Positions 21,421 to 32,383 of a stretch of 64,000 nt of DNA are shown in pieces. This DNA comes from Diploptera punctata. Lineage: Eukaryota; Arthropoda; Insecta; Blattodea; Blaberidae. The notes under the pieces were generated by a model that saw only the letters and a list, made by a program, of their open reading frames with translations, ran no database searches and had not been told where the DNA came from. The stretch covers positions 1,511,001 through 1,575,000 of the forward strand of contig JASPKZ010007795.1 in the NCBI GenBank assembly GCA_030220185.1. Reading direction: 5' to 3'. A program made the translations under genes and the position numbers. Every line of letters starts with the position of its first letter. Within the stretch, counting starts at the first letter, position 1.

Positions 21421-22391
21421 TGATGGGTTTTTTTTGCAAAATGTTCAGGAGATTCCCGGGATGAACATAGGCTATAAGAGAGTTGTGATACTCAAATCCT
21501 ACACCGTTAAAAACCGCCCTTTGTAGTGGGATACGTGAAAAAAGTAGCTCTTTGGACGCTTAAATGGCTTACGCTTCCTAAACCATAAGAAATACATAAA
21601 ATTAATGTACACAGAATTGAATATCTCAAAAAGCTCTACAAAAAAGTCCGCGACAGCATATGTTTATCTCTTACGGATAACTCACAAAAAACATTTTTGT
21701 CTTTCATTGATACTAAGAGTCTCGCGCCGTAGCCTAGTTGTTAAGGCAAGAAATCTTGGCGCAAAACTACGGGACTTACGCTGGTTCGAGTCTCTACGAG
21801 GGTAGAAATTTTTCTCATGGAATTTCGGCCAGTATGGGACTGGTGCACAGTGGGAAAGAAATGAAATCTAGCTGCGGAAAAAAAAACTGTTTTGGCTCAC
21901 TCTCATCGATTTATCTTTTTTTTTTCACTCTAATATAATTGTTATATGACAGTTCTTAACTTATCTGCAAAGGAGGGTACAATTCTAATGTTTATGAAGA
22001 CAATTTAAACATCGGAAGTTGCCAATGGTTAAGAACTCATCTGGTCTGTATCCAAGTTGCGTTATTAGCGTTGTCTGTTCATCCGATTTGGATGATTTTT
22101 TTTTTCTGTGTGTTTGAGTGGGTCCCTGGATAGTTTAGATTCACAATTTATGTCAGATGCGTATTCATCTGCATTATCGTTATGTTCCGACATAACTATG
22201 TGACGTCATCATTTACACTTCTTGAGCCACAACAGAAGGCTGTAAGAGGTTTTCTTGCGGACTTATTTAATAATATCTAATTATGTCATAATTGCTGAAT
22301 TTTATGGTAAAAAAGTAAACATATTTTTATCGTCCGCCCATGACATGAGAATTGAACGTTCGGGCAGGACAACATGTGCCGGGTACGCTAG
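21340..22391 (+). mobile_element. Non-autonomous Helitron 1, with SINE-D inside
   Basis: The head resembles TATATATAAATTAATGTTTG followed by GCGCGGCCATACCGTTGATC. The 3' end has a small stem (GGCA...TGCC) about 9 bases before the final CTAG at 22388-22391, as expected for Helitrons. There is no Rep/helicase frame, so it depends on another copy. SINE-D splits the body at 21718. Confidence 0.7.
21718..21905 (+). mobile_element. SINE-D copy
   Basis: tRNA-like start CGCGCCGTAGCCTAGTTGTT (A box), B-box-like GGTTCGAGTCTC, then TTTCGGCCAGTATGGGACTG. The related minus copy is at 46345-46556. Confidence 0.65.
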
Positions 22392-22972
22392 TCTTATATA
22401 TAAAAATCAATGTTTGTTTATTTGTTTGTTTGTTCGTATTCTATGCGCGGTCATACTGTTGATCCGATTTTGATGGTTTTTTTGCAAAATGTTCAGAAGA
22501 TTTCCGGGATGAACATAGGCTATAAGAGAGTTGTGATACTCAACTCCTACGCCCTTAAAAACCGCCCTTTGTAGTGGGAAACGTGAAAAAAGTAGCTCTG
22601 GTCTGTATCCCAGTTGCGTTATTATCCGATTTGGATGATTTTTTTTTCTGTGTGTTTGAGTAGGTCCCTGGATGGTTTAGATTCACAATTGGACTTGGTA
22701 GGTGGCGCGGCGATCGGGTTATAGGATTTTTTTATGTCAGATGCGTAGTCATCTGCATTATCGTTATGTTCCGACATAACTATGTGACGTCATCATTCAC
22801 ACTTCTTGAGCCACAACAGAAGGCTGTAAGAGGTTTTCTTGCGAACTTATTTAATAATATATAATTATGTCATAATTGCTGAATTTTATGGTAAAAAAGT
22901 AACATTTTTATCGTCCGCCCATGACATGAGAATTGAACGTTCGGGCAGGACAACGTCTGCCAGGTACGCTAG
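22392..22972 (+). mobile_element. Non-autonomous Helitron 2, both ends intact
   Basis: Starts TCTTATATATAAAAATCAAT directly after the CTAG of copy 1 and ends with a hairpin (GGCAG...CTGCC) and CTAG at 22969-22972. The 581-bp unit has no open frame of note. TC start, CTRR end and 3' hairpin are the Helitron hallmarks. Confidence 0.8.
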
Positions 22973-23740
22973 TCTTATATATAAAAATCAATGTTTGTTT
23001 ATTTGTATGTTTGTTTGTTTGTTCGTATTATATGCGCGGCCATACTGTTGATCCGATTTTGATGGGGTTTTTCGCAAAATGTTCAGAAGATTCCCGGGAT
23101 GAACATAGGCTATAAGAGAGTTGTGATATTCAACCCCTTCACCCCTAAAAATCACACTTTGTAGTGAAAAACGTGAAATAAAGTTCCTATTTTGACGCTT
23201 AAATGGCTTACGCTGCCTAAACCATAACAAATACACGAAATCAATGTACACACAATTGAATATCTCAAAAAACTCTACAAAAAAGTCCGCGACAGCATAC
23301 GTTTATCTCTTACGGATAACTCACAATAACCATTTTTGTTTTTCATTGATGTCAAGAAGATCGGAGTAAGTCGATTCCAGGACAAGCATGCTCTGCCATA
23401 CTGTTCATCCGATTGAGATGGGGCTTTTTGAAAAATGTTCAGGAGATTCCGGGGATGAACATAGACTATAAGAGAGTTGTAACATTCAACCCCTTCATCC
23501 CTAAAATCACACTTTGTAGTAAAAAACGTGAAATAAAGTTCCTATTTTGTCGCTTAAATGGCTTACGCTGTCAAAACTATAACAAATACACCAAATTAAT
23601 GTATACAGAATTGAACATCTCAAAAAACTCTACAAAAAAGTCCGCGACAGCATATGTTTATCTTCTACGGATAACTCACAATAACCATTTTTCTCTTTCA
23701 TTGATGACAAGAATATCGGGATAAGCAGATTCCCGCGAAC
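22973..23740 (+). mobile_element. Helitron 3, internally duplicated, 3' end missing
   Basis: Starts TCTTATATATAAAAATCAAT immediately after copy 2. The stretch from CATACTGTT(G/C)ATCCGAT through CTCTACAAAAAAGTCCGCGA to ATAACTCACAATAACCATTT occurs twice, offset by about 360 bp. No CTAG hairpin end is found before unrelated sequence near 23740. Confidence 0.65.
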
Positions 23741-23869
23741 AGTGCAGGCTGGTGGTAAAAACATATTAGCATTTATTTAGGGGTAACCGCGCACGCTGGG
23801 TATTAGCTAATATATTTATATTTCAGTAACAATCATTTTATTTTATATACACAATTTTAATGTTTACAC

Positions 23870-24100
23870 ATCTTTCTGTGCCTAAAGTTTTATTTTTCTC
23901 CTCCACTCGTCTCTATCTATCCACTCCATATCCTCCAGTCCTCTTTTTCTCATTCCAGTTCTTATTTCTTGCATCCACGAGTTTCGAGGTCTTTCTTTTC
24001 TTCTTCTTCCAGGTGGACACTATTCCAATTTTTTCCTGGGTAACCGTTCTTCTTGCAATCGTCGTACGTGTCCATACCAATTTAATTGCTTATATCTTAT
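23870..24100 (-). pseudogene. LINE C-terminal scrap
   Basis: Minus-strand reading contains KKKKRPRNSWMQEIRTGMRK and RGLEDME, the post-RT (R)GRPRxxWxxEI motif of insect LINEs. It lacks the rest of the RT. Confidence 0.55.
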
Positions 24101-24169
24101 ATATTATTATCGTATCATTATTGTTATTACCCTATGAAATGTTGTTTGTACATGACATTTACATTGCTA

Positions 24170-24298
24170 CATTTATTGTATCTTTAACTGTTTATAATTA
24201 GTACAGTGTATATCTATATTTGTCGAATATTTATTTGTATTTGTGCTGGTTGAGTGGAAGAGAGGGCCTTATGGCCTTAACTCTGCCAGAATAAATAC

Positions 24299-24345
<47 letters not shown>
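24170..24345 (+). mobile_element. CR1-like LINE 3' end and (ATT)n
   Basis: Shares GGTTGAGTGG and GGCCTTAACTCTGCCAG with the copy ending at 17151. Both end in an AATAAA-like signal and an ATT/TTA microsatellite (24301-24342), the usual 3' tail of this group. Confidence 0.7.
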
Positions 24346-24354
24346 ATCTACTAC

Positions 24355-24500
24355 TGAATATCTAATACCTTGTGAGGGCCCCTGGTGTAGGGTACAGATA
24401 CTGCTGCCTTGCAGTTCGTCATTGTTTTGATAAAGCCTAGAGGAAGAAAACCTTGACCAAAATTGCCTAGTCCTCCAGGTTGGGGGTTGATGCATCAGGC
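24355..24500 (-). repeat. Dispersed repeat F
   Basis: The complement contains AACCTGGAGGACTAGGCAAT, TTTTCTTCCTCTAGGCTTT and GCAAGGCAGCAGTATC. A diverged plus-strand copy lies at 50905-51050. The type of element is not known. Confidence 0.6.
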
Positions 24501-24554
24501 TATCTCCCTGTTCGTCACAAAAACATAACTGTTAAAAAATCTAAATATCTATCT

Positions 24555-25590
24555 ATCGTCGGGTTTTTACAGCTGCTGCCGTCTTCCCGTGCCAAACCTC
24601 CAAAGCCTACGGTCTTGGGCATCTTCGATGCTTAGTCCTCTAGCTTGCATTATTGTCTTCATGTTTTCGTTCCATGTTAACCTTGGTCTCCCTCTTTTCT
24701 TCTTTCTGTTCGGAAGGCATTCATATAGTTGCTTCGGCCATCGCTCATCTTCCATTCTTAAGACATGCCCTAACCACTTTAATTGATTCTCCTCAATTCT
24801 TTCAATTATGCTTTCTTCTGCTTCCATTGTGTTTCTAATTTCATTATTTGTGACATGTTCTAATCTAGACTTTCTGGCACTTCTTCGTAAATAATCCATT
24901 TCTAGAGCTATTAGTCTATTCTTGTAGTACTTATTGATTGTCCATACCTCACTTCCGTACATTGCAACAGATTCCACCAATGTTTTACCAATATTTTTTT
25001 TGTGTCTTTCCAAATATGCTTATCCCACCATATGGAATTTAACAATGATATTATTTTGCTATTCAATTCAATTCTATGTTTTATGTTCTCTTTGCCTATA
25101 CCTTCAATATTATCCATAATTATTCCCAAATATTTAGTTAGTTTCACTTGCTTTATTTGGATTCCTTCTTCCAATATTAAATTTTCTCTTTCATTGCTAT
25201 TTATTGCCAGATATTCTGTTTTTTGTAAATTTACTGTGAGACCCCATGATTCATATGTGTTTTTCAACCTTTTTATCATGAATTCCATATCAAATTTGTC
25301 TTGCGCTAAAACCAGTTGATCATCGGCAAATTGTAATGTCAGCAAAAATCTGTTGCCTATTGGGATCCCCATACCTTTGCAGCTTTGTTTTCCATTTCAT
25401 TAATATAAATTCTACATAAATATTAAATAAAATTGGTGATAGACTGCACCCTTGTTTCAATCCCTTTGTGGTTTTTATAGGATTAGACATTATATTTCCA
25501 ATTTTAACATAAGCGGAGTTATCTTTATAGATTTGTTTAAAATATAATAATAATAATATTAATAATAATAATCTTCCTCTAAGCATGAAA
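24555..25590 (-). pseudogene. LINE-delta RT remnant
   Basis: The minus strand encodes in order TKGLKQGCSLSPILFNIYVE (RT motif), LQFADDQLVLAQDK (catalytic FADD box), WGLTVNLQKTEYLA, LTKYLGIIMD, then after a frameshift MYGSEVWTINK, MDYLRRSARKSRLEHVT, WLGHVLRMEDERWPKQ and KKRGRPRLTW. Frame breaks near 25370 and 25010 make it dead. The N-terminal part is missing, ending at a (AAT)n tract. Confidence 0.85.
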
Positions 25591-25659
25591 GCTGGCAGCT
25601 TGTTGCATGTTCATTCACTACAGTTCCGGGGTATGGTGATGTCCTTCCATCGTAGTTGT

Positions 25660-25692
<33 letters not shown>

Positions 25693-25712
25693 GTAATAAT
25701 AATAATAAATGT
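25540..25712. repeat. (AAT)n microsatellites
   Basis: Two ATA/AAT trinucleotide runs (about 25545-25571 and 25661-25709). The first abuts the 5' truncation of LINE-delta. Confidence 0.8.
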
Positions 25713-25976
25713 TTGTAAAAGAGGGAATTCCTTTGACTATTGGGAAATATACGGCTTCATACATGCAATAAACATTTCTTATATGACACACAACTTCATC
25801 CTTCGTTCTCACTACGAGAATCCCGGGAATTCTCATTCTAGAGCTCTTGTTACCGGTACACGGGACTCTCGTGATCGCACTCCGTTTCAGCCGCTCTCGC
25901 TTAAGAGAGCAAGTGGGAGCAAGAGTTCAATCGCCTTTCCTTATAATAGTTAATAAAATTTATTTATGGTGTTTTG

Positions 25977-25979
<3 letters not shown>

Positions 25980-26019
<40 letters not shown>
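25980..26019. repeat. (TA)n microsatellite
   Basis: About 20 TA units. Confidence 0.9.
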
Positions 26020-26021
<2 letters not shown>

Positions 26022-26690
26022 AATTTATTTTATAACTTATTTTTATTTTTGTGTTAGGTGGGTCCTCCGGCTTAAATGACAATATTTTTTATATATCAAA
26101 GTTGGGTTGAGGAGACCATACTCGATCTTAAAATAGCTTGGTAAGTTCAGCATCATTTATTCCAATATGAACTGTCACTTAATTGTGACATCCATTGTTA
26201 TTATATAATGTGACTAACGGCATGATACAGCGGTTCTGTCCATTGCATCTGTTGTTTTGTTATTGAAGAGAGTGGGTGTTTTGTATAGATATAATGAAAG
26301 CTAATTAATTATACAACAGACTGCCTAAATTTGGTGTTAAAGAATTGTGCGTCTGTGATTGAATATTTCCTGTTACATTCAACATATTTTAAATACCAGA
26401 ATTAAGAAAAAATGGATCTAACTTTAAGTTGCATATGGACTGAGTTCAAATCCTTTTTAATTCAGAATTAAAAAAGAATTGTGCATGTTTTTGGTGAGGC
26501 AAAGGCCTACTTTATTTATGATTATATGACACAGAAATAGTGAAACAAGTTTACTCCCAGAGACGTTCCCATAGTGGATCGAGAATGGTCATACCGGTTT
26601 ACGGTATTCGAATTTAAATAACTAATTTAAATTTTTTACAAGATGTAAATATTTCTTTATTTCATTCTGCTATGAAATAAATAAAGAAAA
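26020..26690. other. No recognisable feature
   Basis: AT-rich and without long open frames or repeats matched elsewhere. Confidence 0.5.
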
Positions 26691-26694
26691 CTAA

Positions 26695-27100
26695 TATTAA
26701 TATTATCACATTTGGCAAAAGAATTACGGAAGAGGCTAGTGAAGTGCTTTGTGTGGAGTGTAGCATTGTATGGTGCAGATACTTGGACATTACGACGGAA
26801 TGAGGGAAAGCGACTGGAAGTTTTTGAGATGTGGATATAGAGAAAAATGGAACGTATAAAATGGACAAAGTAAGAAATAAAGATGTGCTAGACAGAGTGG
26901 GTGAAAGAATCTCATAAAGAAGAGGAAAAGAAATTGGATTGGACACTGGCTAAGAAGAAACTGCCCGCTGAAGGATGCCCTAGAAGGAATGGTCAACGGA
27001 AAGAAAGTCAGAGGCAGAAAAAGACACCAGATGATAGACAATAAAAAATAAATGGTTTGTATACAGATACAAAAAGGAAAGAGTGGAGAATGCTGAGTTT
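26695..27100 (+). pseudogene. LINE post-RT remnant
   Basis: Plus-strand reading gives KRLVKCFVWSVALYGADTW, LRRNEGKRLEVFEMWI and RKMERIKW, then a decayed tail with LDWTLAKKKLPAEGCPRRNG. VALYGADTWTLRRNE...FEMW is a conserved segment of one insect LINE group. Multiple stops. Confidence 0.7.
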
Positions 27101-27109
27101 GCAGTGTTG

Positions 27110-27265
27110 ATTAAGTTTAGGTTAAGAACTGTCTTGACGCTTCATTAACATTTATCACCCATCATATCATCGGGGTAACGTAACTCTGCCTTATAGGAGC
27201 CCCAACCTAAGAAATGGATTACAATTTCGCCAATGCCAGGGGAGGAAGCCAGAAATGTAAAAAAA
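27110..27265 (+). mobile_element. SINE-E body fragment
   Basis: Contains TATCACCCATCATATCATCG and AATTTCGCCAATGCCAGGGG, matching in inverted orientation 46700-46870, which is attached to a tRNA-like head. The head is absent here, and the copy ends in an A-run (27257-27268). Confidence 0.6.
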
Positions 27266-27394
27266 AAAATCACTCCTGCATAGCAATACAATTTAACCTG
27301 TAAGCCTATCGATTTCAGGCGCGTCTGCAGACTATTCGTTACCACGCTTGCTGCGTATCCGCAACATCTATTTACTTACTTAATACAGGCTTTC

Positions 27395-28145
27395 CACTTT
27401 ACAGCAGTTTGCCCTTGATTCCTGCTTTCCAGAGATTCCTATCTTCCCATTGTCCATCTTCCATACCCCTCTTCATCATGGCATCATATATTCCCTCATA
27501 CCATGTTCTTCTACTTCTTCCCCTTCTCCTTCTGCCTGGTACCATCCAATCCAACACCTGTTTAGGCCACTGGTCTTCCGGCATCCGTTGTACATGTCCA
27601 TACCATTGTCGAGCTCTCTTTGTTATCCTATCGATAACAGTTTCCTGTGCATCCATCTCTTGTCTGATATATGTATTTCGAATATGTTGTAGCCTGGATA
27701 TTCTCATACTTCTCCGTAATCCATCCATTTCTGTCGCCAAGATTCTTTTCTGCATCCTTTCATTTATTGTCCAGCTTTCTGATCCATATGTAAGTATACT
27801 TTCTATTATTGTCTGTATAATCTCTTTTTTTGTTTTTCTGGTCAAATTTCTATTCCATAAAAGACCATTCAGGGATGTAATCGCCTTCCTTGCACAATTT
27901 ACTCCGTTAATAATATATTTTTCACAAGTACCAGATTTATCTATTATAGATCCAAGATATTTAAATTCTTCAACACGTTTAATTATCATATTATTTATTT
28001 GTAGGTCTTCTGAATTTCCTCCGATTACCATATATTCTGTTTTGATATAATTTATCTTCAGTCCACCTACCTCAAATGCATCGACCAACTTTCTTATCAT
28101 ATATTCTATATCTTCTTTATCTTGTCCTATTATAACAACATCTAT
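27395..28145 (-). pseudogene. LINE-epsilon RT C-terminal half, long open frame
   Basis: A 233-codon minus-strand frame encodes GGLKINYIKTEYMVIGGN, VEEFKYLGSIID, ILTYGSESWTINERMQ, MDGLRRSMRISRLQHIRN, WYGHVQRMPEDQWPKQVLDW, PGRRRRGRSRRTWYEGIYDA and a natural stop near 27400. It is the longest uninterrupted LINE frame in the window, so relatively young. It is 5' truncated just downstream of where the FADD box should be. Confidence 0.85.
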
Positions 28146-28829
28146 TTACGATATTTAAAAGAACCTCAAGCCTAAAGAGCGCCGTTAAATAATTAATTAA
28201 AAGTGGTGTGTACAGTAGGTTGATTCGAATGCATCTCAAAAGGCCTCTGAATAAATTGTATCTGCTCACTCACGCCTAGATGGAGACGCTAATAACCTGA
28301 GCAATTAAAGAGCGTCGTTAAATAAAATATAGAAGGCACATTACCTACCTGTCTACCGAATTCAGGTATGGCAGCTATTTACTTTTATTTCCTACTATAC
28401 TTCCATAGTTTTAATTAATGTAGTGTTACATACGTATAGCGGCAATAATATTTTTAACGTACAAGAGTTGGCAGATAGTTTTGCTGTTAATAATCGTACA
28501 CGTCAAAGAAAATAGAAATGGAATGATAAGAATAGATAGGTAAGTTTGTGGAAGAAATATTTTAAAAAATCAATAAAAATGTTGAAGCAATTTGCAAAAA
28601 AACAATCTTGTTGAGTTTGATATATACATCAAAATTTTAATTCTTCCTTCTAAATACAAAATGTAGGATGAATCCAACGTTGCTTCTGAAAAGAGTAGGG
28701 TCTGCTACTACCTCCAATATCGTAAAAATCCTTCTAAATTACAAAATTACAAGGAAGAATGTTTTCCCATAAGAGGTTAAGGGATTCATGACTTGAAAGA
28801 CAAATATATGTAAGTAAATAAATAAATAC
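28146..28829. other. Possible LINE 3' tails; otherwise nothing
   Basis: The motif AAGAGCG(C/T)CGTTAAATAA appears twice (about 28176 and 28310), about 135 bp apart. This resembles LINE 3' ends, but no coding part is attached. Confidence 0.35.
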
Positions 28830-29040
28830 CGGTACATATGTATGAATGCAGGACGGAAGAGTACCAAAGGCCGTCTATGCATGGAAAATTGAAAGAAGGA
28901 ACGGAATAGGAAGACCAAGAACAACCTGGAATAACAACATTCAAAAATTCAATGTGGAAATTTGGTGTAACAGATGAAGACACAGAGGACAGAGAACGAT
29001 GGAGAACTTTAATTAAGGGAAAATTGTGAATTGTTTGGTG
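28830..29040 (+). pseudogene. LINE C-terminal scrap
   Basis: Plus-strand reading: RMQDGRVPKAVYAWKIERRN then GIGRPRTTWNNNIQKF. This is the RMxDxRxPK...GRPRxxW end of a LINE polyprotein. Confidence 0.6.
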
Positions 29041-29162
29041 CAAACTGATAGTCTATAAAATCCGTAGTCATTTTTTATATTTATTTATTTATTTATTTAG
29101 TTCATGTTAATTACTAAGATTGGTTGGAGAAAACCTCAATGATGAGAAAAATTCTCAAAATA

Positions 29163-29456
29163 ACGTAGCGTAGTGGTTAAGGTACAGCGCTACAAGCCAG
29201 AAGGTCGCGAGTTCAAGTCCCGGTGGGGTCAGGATTTTTAAACTGACCCAAACTTTCTGGCGGCGCTATGGCCCTGGTGTCGACTCAGCCTCTAACGTAA
29301 ATGAGTACCAGACACTTGTTCTGGGGGTAAAGGCGGCCGTCACGCAGGGCTGACAACCCGGCTGACATCAAGTGCCGATTGTCTAGAAAAAAGTGGGAGC
29401 CTTAACCTCCTACTACCCCAAGGGCCTCCTGAGGCCTGTCGTGGGATCACTTTAAT
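29163..29456 (+). mobile_element. SINE-B copy, full length
   Basis: A box GCGTAGTGGTTAAGG and B box AGTTCAAGTCCC at normal spacing, body as in other copies, end GGCCTGTCGTGGGATCACTT. Confidence 0.88.
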
Positions 29457-29829
29457 TTACATGTGGATGATTATACAAAAGTGGGTAACTTTTAAAGTTA
29501 TTTTGTTTATTGCACTTTTTTATGTTAAATTCGGGTATTTAAATAGATAATGTTATAAATATATTGATCTAAATTTGGTCAGGGGACTGACGTGGATGAC
29601 ACAGTACTGACTAATTACACATTTTCATAAGAAAAATATGACATTTATTAACATTTTGAGCAAATTTCTTAAAATCTAATAACGGAACATATTTTTTTAA
29701 AAGTATTACGTAGTAAGTAACTAATACCATGTAGACTAATATATTTCGTTTAGTTAAATCTTCACTATTTCTTCAATTCTTGTTTTTGGCGTTTTTTCAA
29801 TCGATTTTATAACTTTTTTTTCAACTGTT

Positions 29830-30345
29830 TAAGCTTTTTTATATTTTTGACGCTGAGTATTTAGTTTAGTCTTGAGTTTATTGATTACAACTTCCATCTT
29901 TTTTGTTTCTTATATCTATGCTTTCTCTGTCTTTTGCTTCTCTTCATTGCTTATTCCGCTCTTTGGTTTTCGCTAATCATAGGTCTGTTTTCTTCAGGAA
30001 CTATTTGTATTGCTTGTATTTCATCGCTAATAGTTAGTGGTGTATTCTGGCGTATAAAATTATGAGTCGTTCGGTTCAATAGTTTTTTTTTCCCCTGTAC
30101 TTTGATGAATATTCTTTCCATTTTTTTTTTCTAGTTTTTCTTTGCTCCCGAGGTGTAATTTCCTTAACACTTTTTCTTTGCTCTTCCTCCTTTTTTCAAG
30201 TACTGTATACTTTGTTTTTCTCTGTATTCCTCTAATTTAACTGGATCACTTTTTATTTTGACTAAGCAAGACTTTTCCGCTTCTCTTTTCTTTAATACCT
30301 CTTCCCTTGAAAAATTAAGTTTTTTTAGGCGTCATGTTGTTTTAG
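29830..30345 (-). pseudogene. Lysine-rich coding relic of unknown repeat protein
   Basis: The minus strand, read across many frameshifts, gives Lys/Arg/Glu-rich segments such as EEYREKQR, YLKKGG and LLNRTTHNFIRQNTPL, followed by further coiled-coil-like basic sequence. It looks like a repeated invertebrate ORF of unknown function. Homopolymer-rich sequence could also mimic this, so the call is tentative. Confidence 0.3.
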
Positions 30346-30567
30346 ACTGAAACAAATAAAAGAAATGCTTACACACGGTAACAGTTGAGAGAAAAAGCGG
30401 AAAAAAATGTTAGTACCCTTGAAACACGTCAGTCCTCAGGCACAATATTAAACAACGGACTGACGCCAAAGTACTGATGAAAAGGGCATACATTTGAGGT
30501 TAATCTCGGAACTAATGTTTCTTTTGGTATTTTCGAATATTAGCCAGCTACATTTTAACAAATTACC

Positions 30568-30835
30568 GAAATGTCGATGGTTCAAGTCCCGTTGGGTCAG
30601 GATTTTTAAACTGACCCAAACCTTCTGGCGGCACTATGGCCCTGGGGTCGACTCAGCCTCTAACGGAAATGAGTGCCAGACGCTTGTTCTGGGGGTAAAG
30701 GCGGCCGTCACGCAGGGCTGACAACCCGGCTGACATCAAGTGCCGATTGTTCAGAAATAGTGGGAGCCTTAACCTCCTACTAACCCAAGGGCCTCCTGAG
30801 GCCTGTAGTGGGATTACTTTACTTTACTTTACTTA
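30568..30835 (+). mobile_element. SINE-B copy, 5' truncated
   Basis: Starts inside the head at GGTTCAAGTCCCGTTGGGTC (B box retained, A box lost) and ends with a TTTAC repeat tail (about 30815-30835). Confidence 0.8.
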
Positions 30836-31313
30836 CAACTAACTGTGTATAAATCAAAATAAAATACAGATATAAATAGAAATAACAACTTACCACGGTA
30901 CTGAGATTTTGACTGGATCCAGCACGTCTATTCACATAATAGAGAGTTTTGCACTGCCATCGTAATGGCGGCCACCAAATTTCCTCTTTTTTTTAATAAC
31001 AGCGACAATATTACTTGATAAAAGTTGTGACATAGATTATTAATTATATTACAGATTATATTTAACTAATAAATCTCTTTATATAAATGGTAATATTTAA
31101 TAAACGGCTATTTGATTGCGTGTTTTCAGATTTGTGACATGCCAAAGTACTGACTTTTGAAGATTTCTTGTGGTTTTCAACCAACTTGTTTTAAAAATAA
31201 ATAGCTAAAATTGGGTGAACAAATAAAGTACTATTAACTACATTAAATTAATGTGAAATAATAAAATGTAATAACATGCCATAGCTATTTACTGATGACA
31301 TCGAGTTACCCAA

Positions 31314-31318
<5 letters not shown>
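30836..31318. other. No recognisable feature
   Basis: AT-rich DNA without matched repeats. Confidence 0.5.
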
Positions 31319-31345
<27 letters not shown>

Positions 31346-31360
31346 CATATATATATATGA
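31319..31360. repeat. (GT)n-(AT)n compound microsatellite
   Basis: About 13 GT units followed by ATATATATATAT. Confidence 0.9.
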
Positions 31361-32039
31361 GACGGTTAGAAGCAAATAAGTGTGATTTTTTTGCAAAAAA
31401 CGAGTTTGGGTGCATAATTACATTCTTGAAGAATAATTTTATTTAGTGGCGTAAGGATATGAGTGGATGCGCGATTAGATAAAGTATGATTGCTATAGGC
31501 CTAATTTGAATTGCCTATGATTTTTTATACAACTTCAAATTTATCTGTTTTTCTCAATACTGCAAAACTTGCACTTACAACCCTCATATATAATTATTTT
31601 GATAGTTCCTACGTGTAATAAAACATTCTAGATTTGTAATTAGGAATAGTACACTTAAATGTCCTGTTATTAACAAATATTTGATCATTCATTACAATTT
31701 AAAATACGTTTGGATAGGAATATGGATTCATTTGTTCAATGACCGTTTTATAGAGTTTCGAAACTAATTGTACTGACACTTTAAGAGGTTACTGACTTTT
31801 TTAATAGGTTTCAAGTCTCTAATGCCATATTGCAAATTAAGATATAATCAAATTGCATTTTCTTCTGTAAATACAGTAAAACTTGCTCAAAGCGGAATCG
31901 CACGAGACCATTTTTTCCACATTATACAAAATTCCGCATTATAAAAAACTAAAACGTATTAATAATAATCTTAGATTATAGAGTGCCGTATATGTCTCTT
32001 TTACGTACCTTGGATTAATTGTAGTTCCGCTGCACATGA

Positions 32040-32370
32040 AAAGTGAAGTATAGTATGTATGAGCGACCGACGGTAACGCGCGAAAAAACAGTCCAGTTTC
32101 GGCAGCGTTAAAAATGTCTCTTAGGCGCGTTTCTTGAAATTAAAGTATGCAGTTTCTGTTTCCACTCACTAACTATACTTTTGTCCACATCCTTTGATTC
32201 CCCGCAAATTTCATTCCACATTAAATTGTGTCGGCTTTTAAAACTGTCCAGCTTTGAAATCGTTATTCCCTAGGAATTTAGCAACAGAAACTTTGGAACA
32301 TCGGTTCGGAAATTTGGAGATGTATCTTCAATCACTTTCACTTCTTCGTTTAATGACAATGATACACACG
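32040..32370 (-). pseudogene. Tigger transposase fragment (CENP-B-like DNA-binding region)
   Basis: The minus strand encodes LDSFKSRHNLMWNEICGESK, DVDKSIVSEWKQKL, then a shifted frame with the start of the catalytic domain (DETG-like). This order, FKxRHNI...GES.DVD...W, matches the end of the CENP-B-type helix-turn-helix and the approach to the DDE core in Tigger transposases. Everything after it is lost. Confidence 0.75.
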
Positions 32371-32383
32371 TTTAGCCATTTTC

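Noticed and set aside
24555..28145. Plus-strand open frames rich in Ser, Leu and Pro (for example 27409-28050)
   Set aside because: They are antisense shadows of LINE reverse transcriptase frames on the minus strand.
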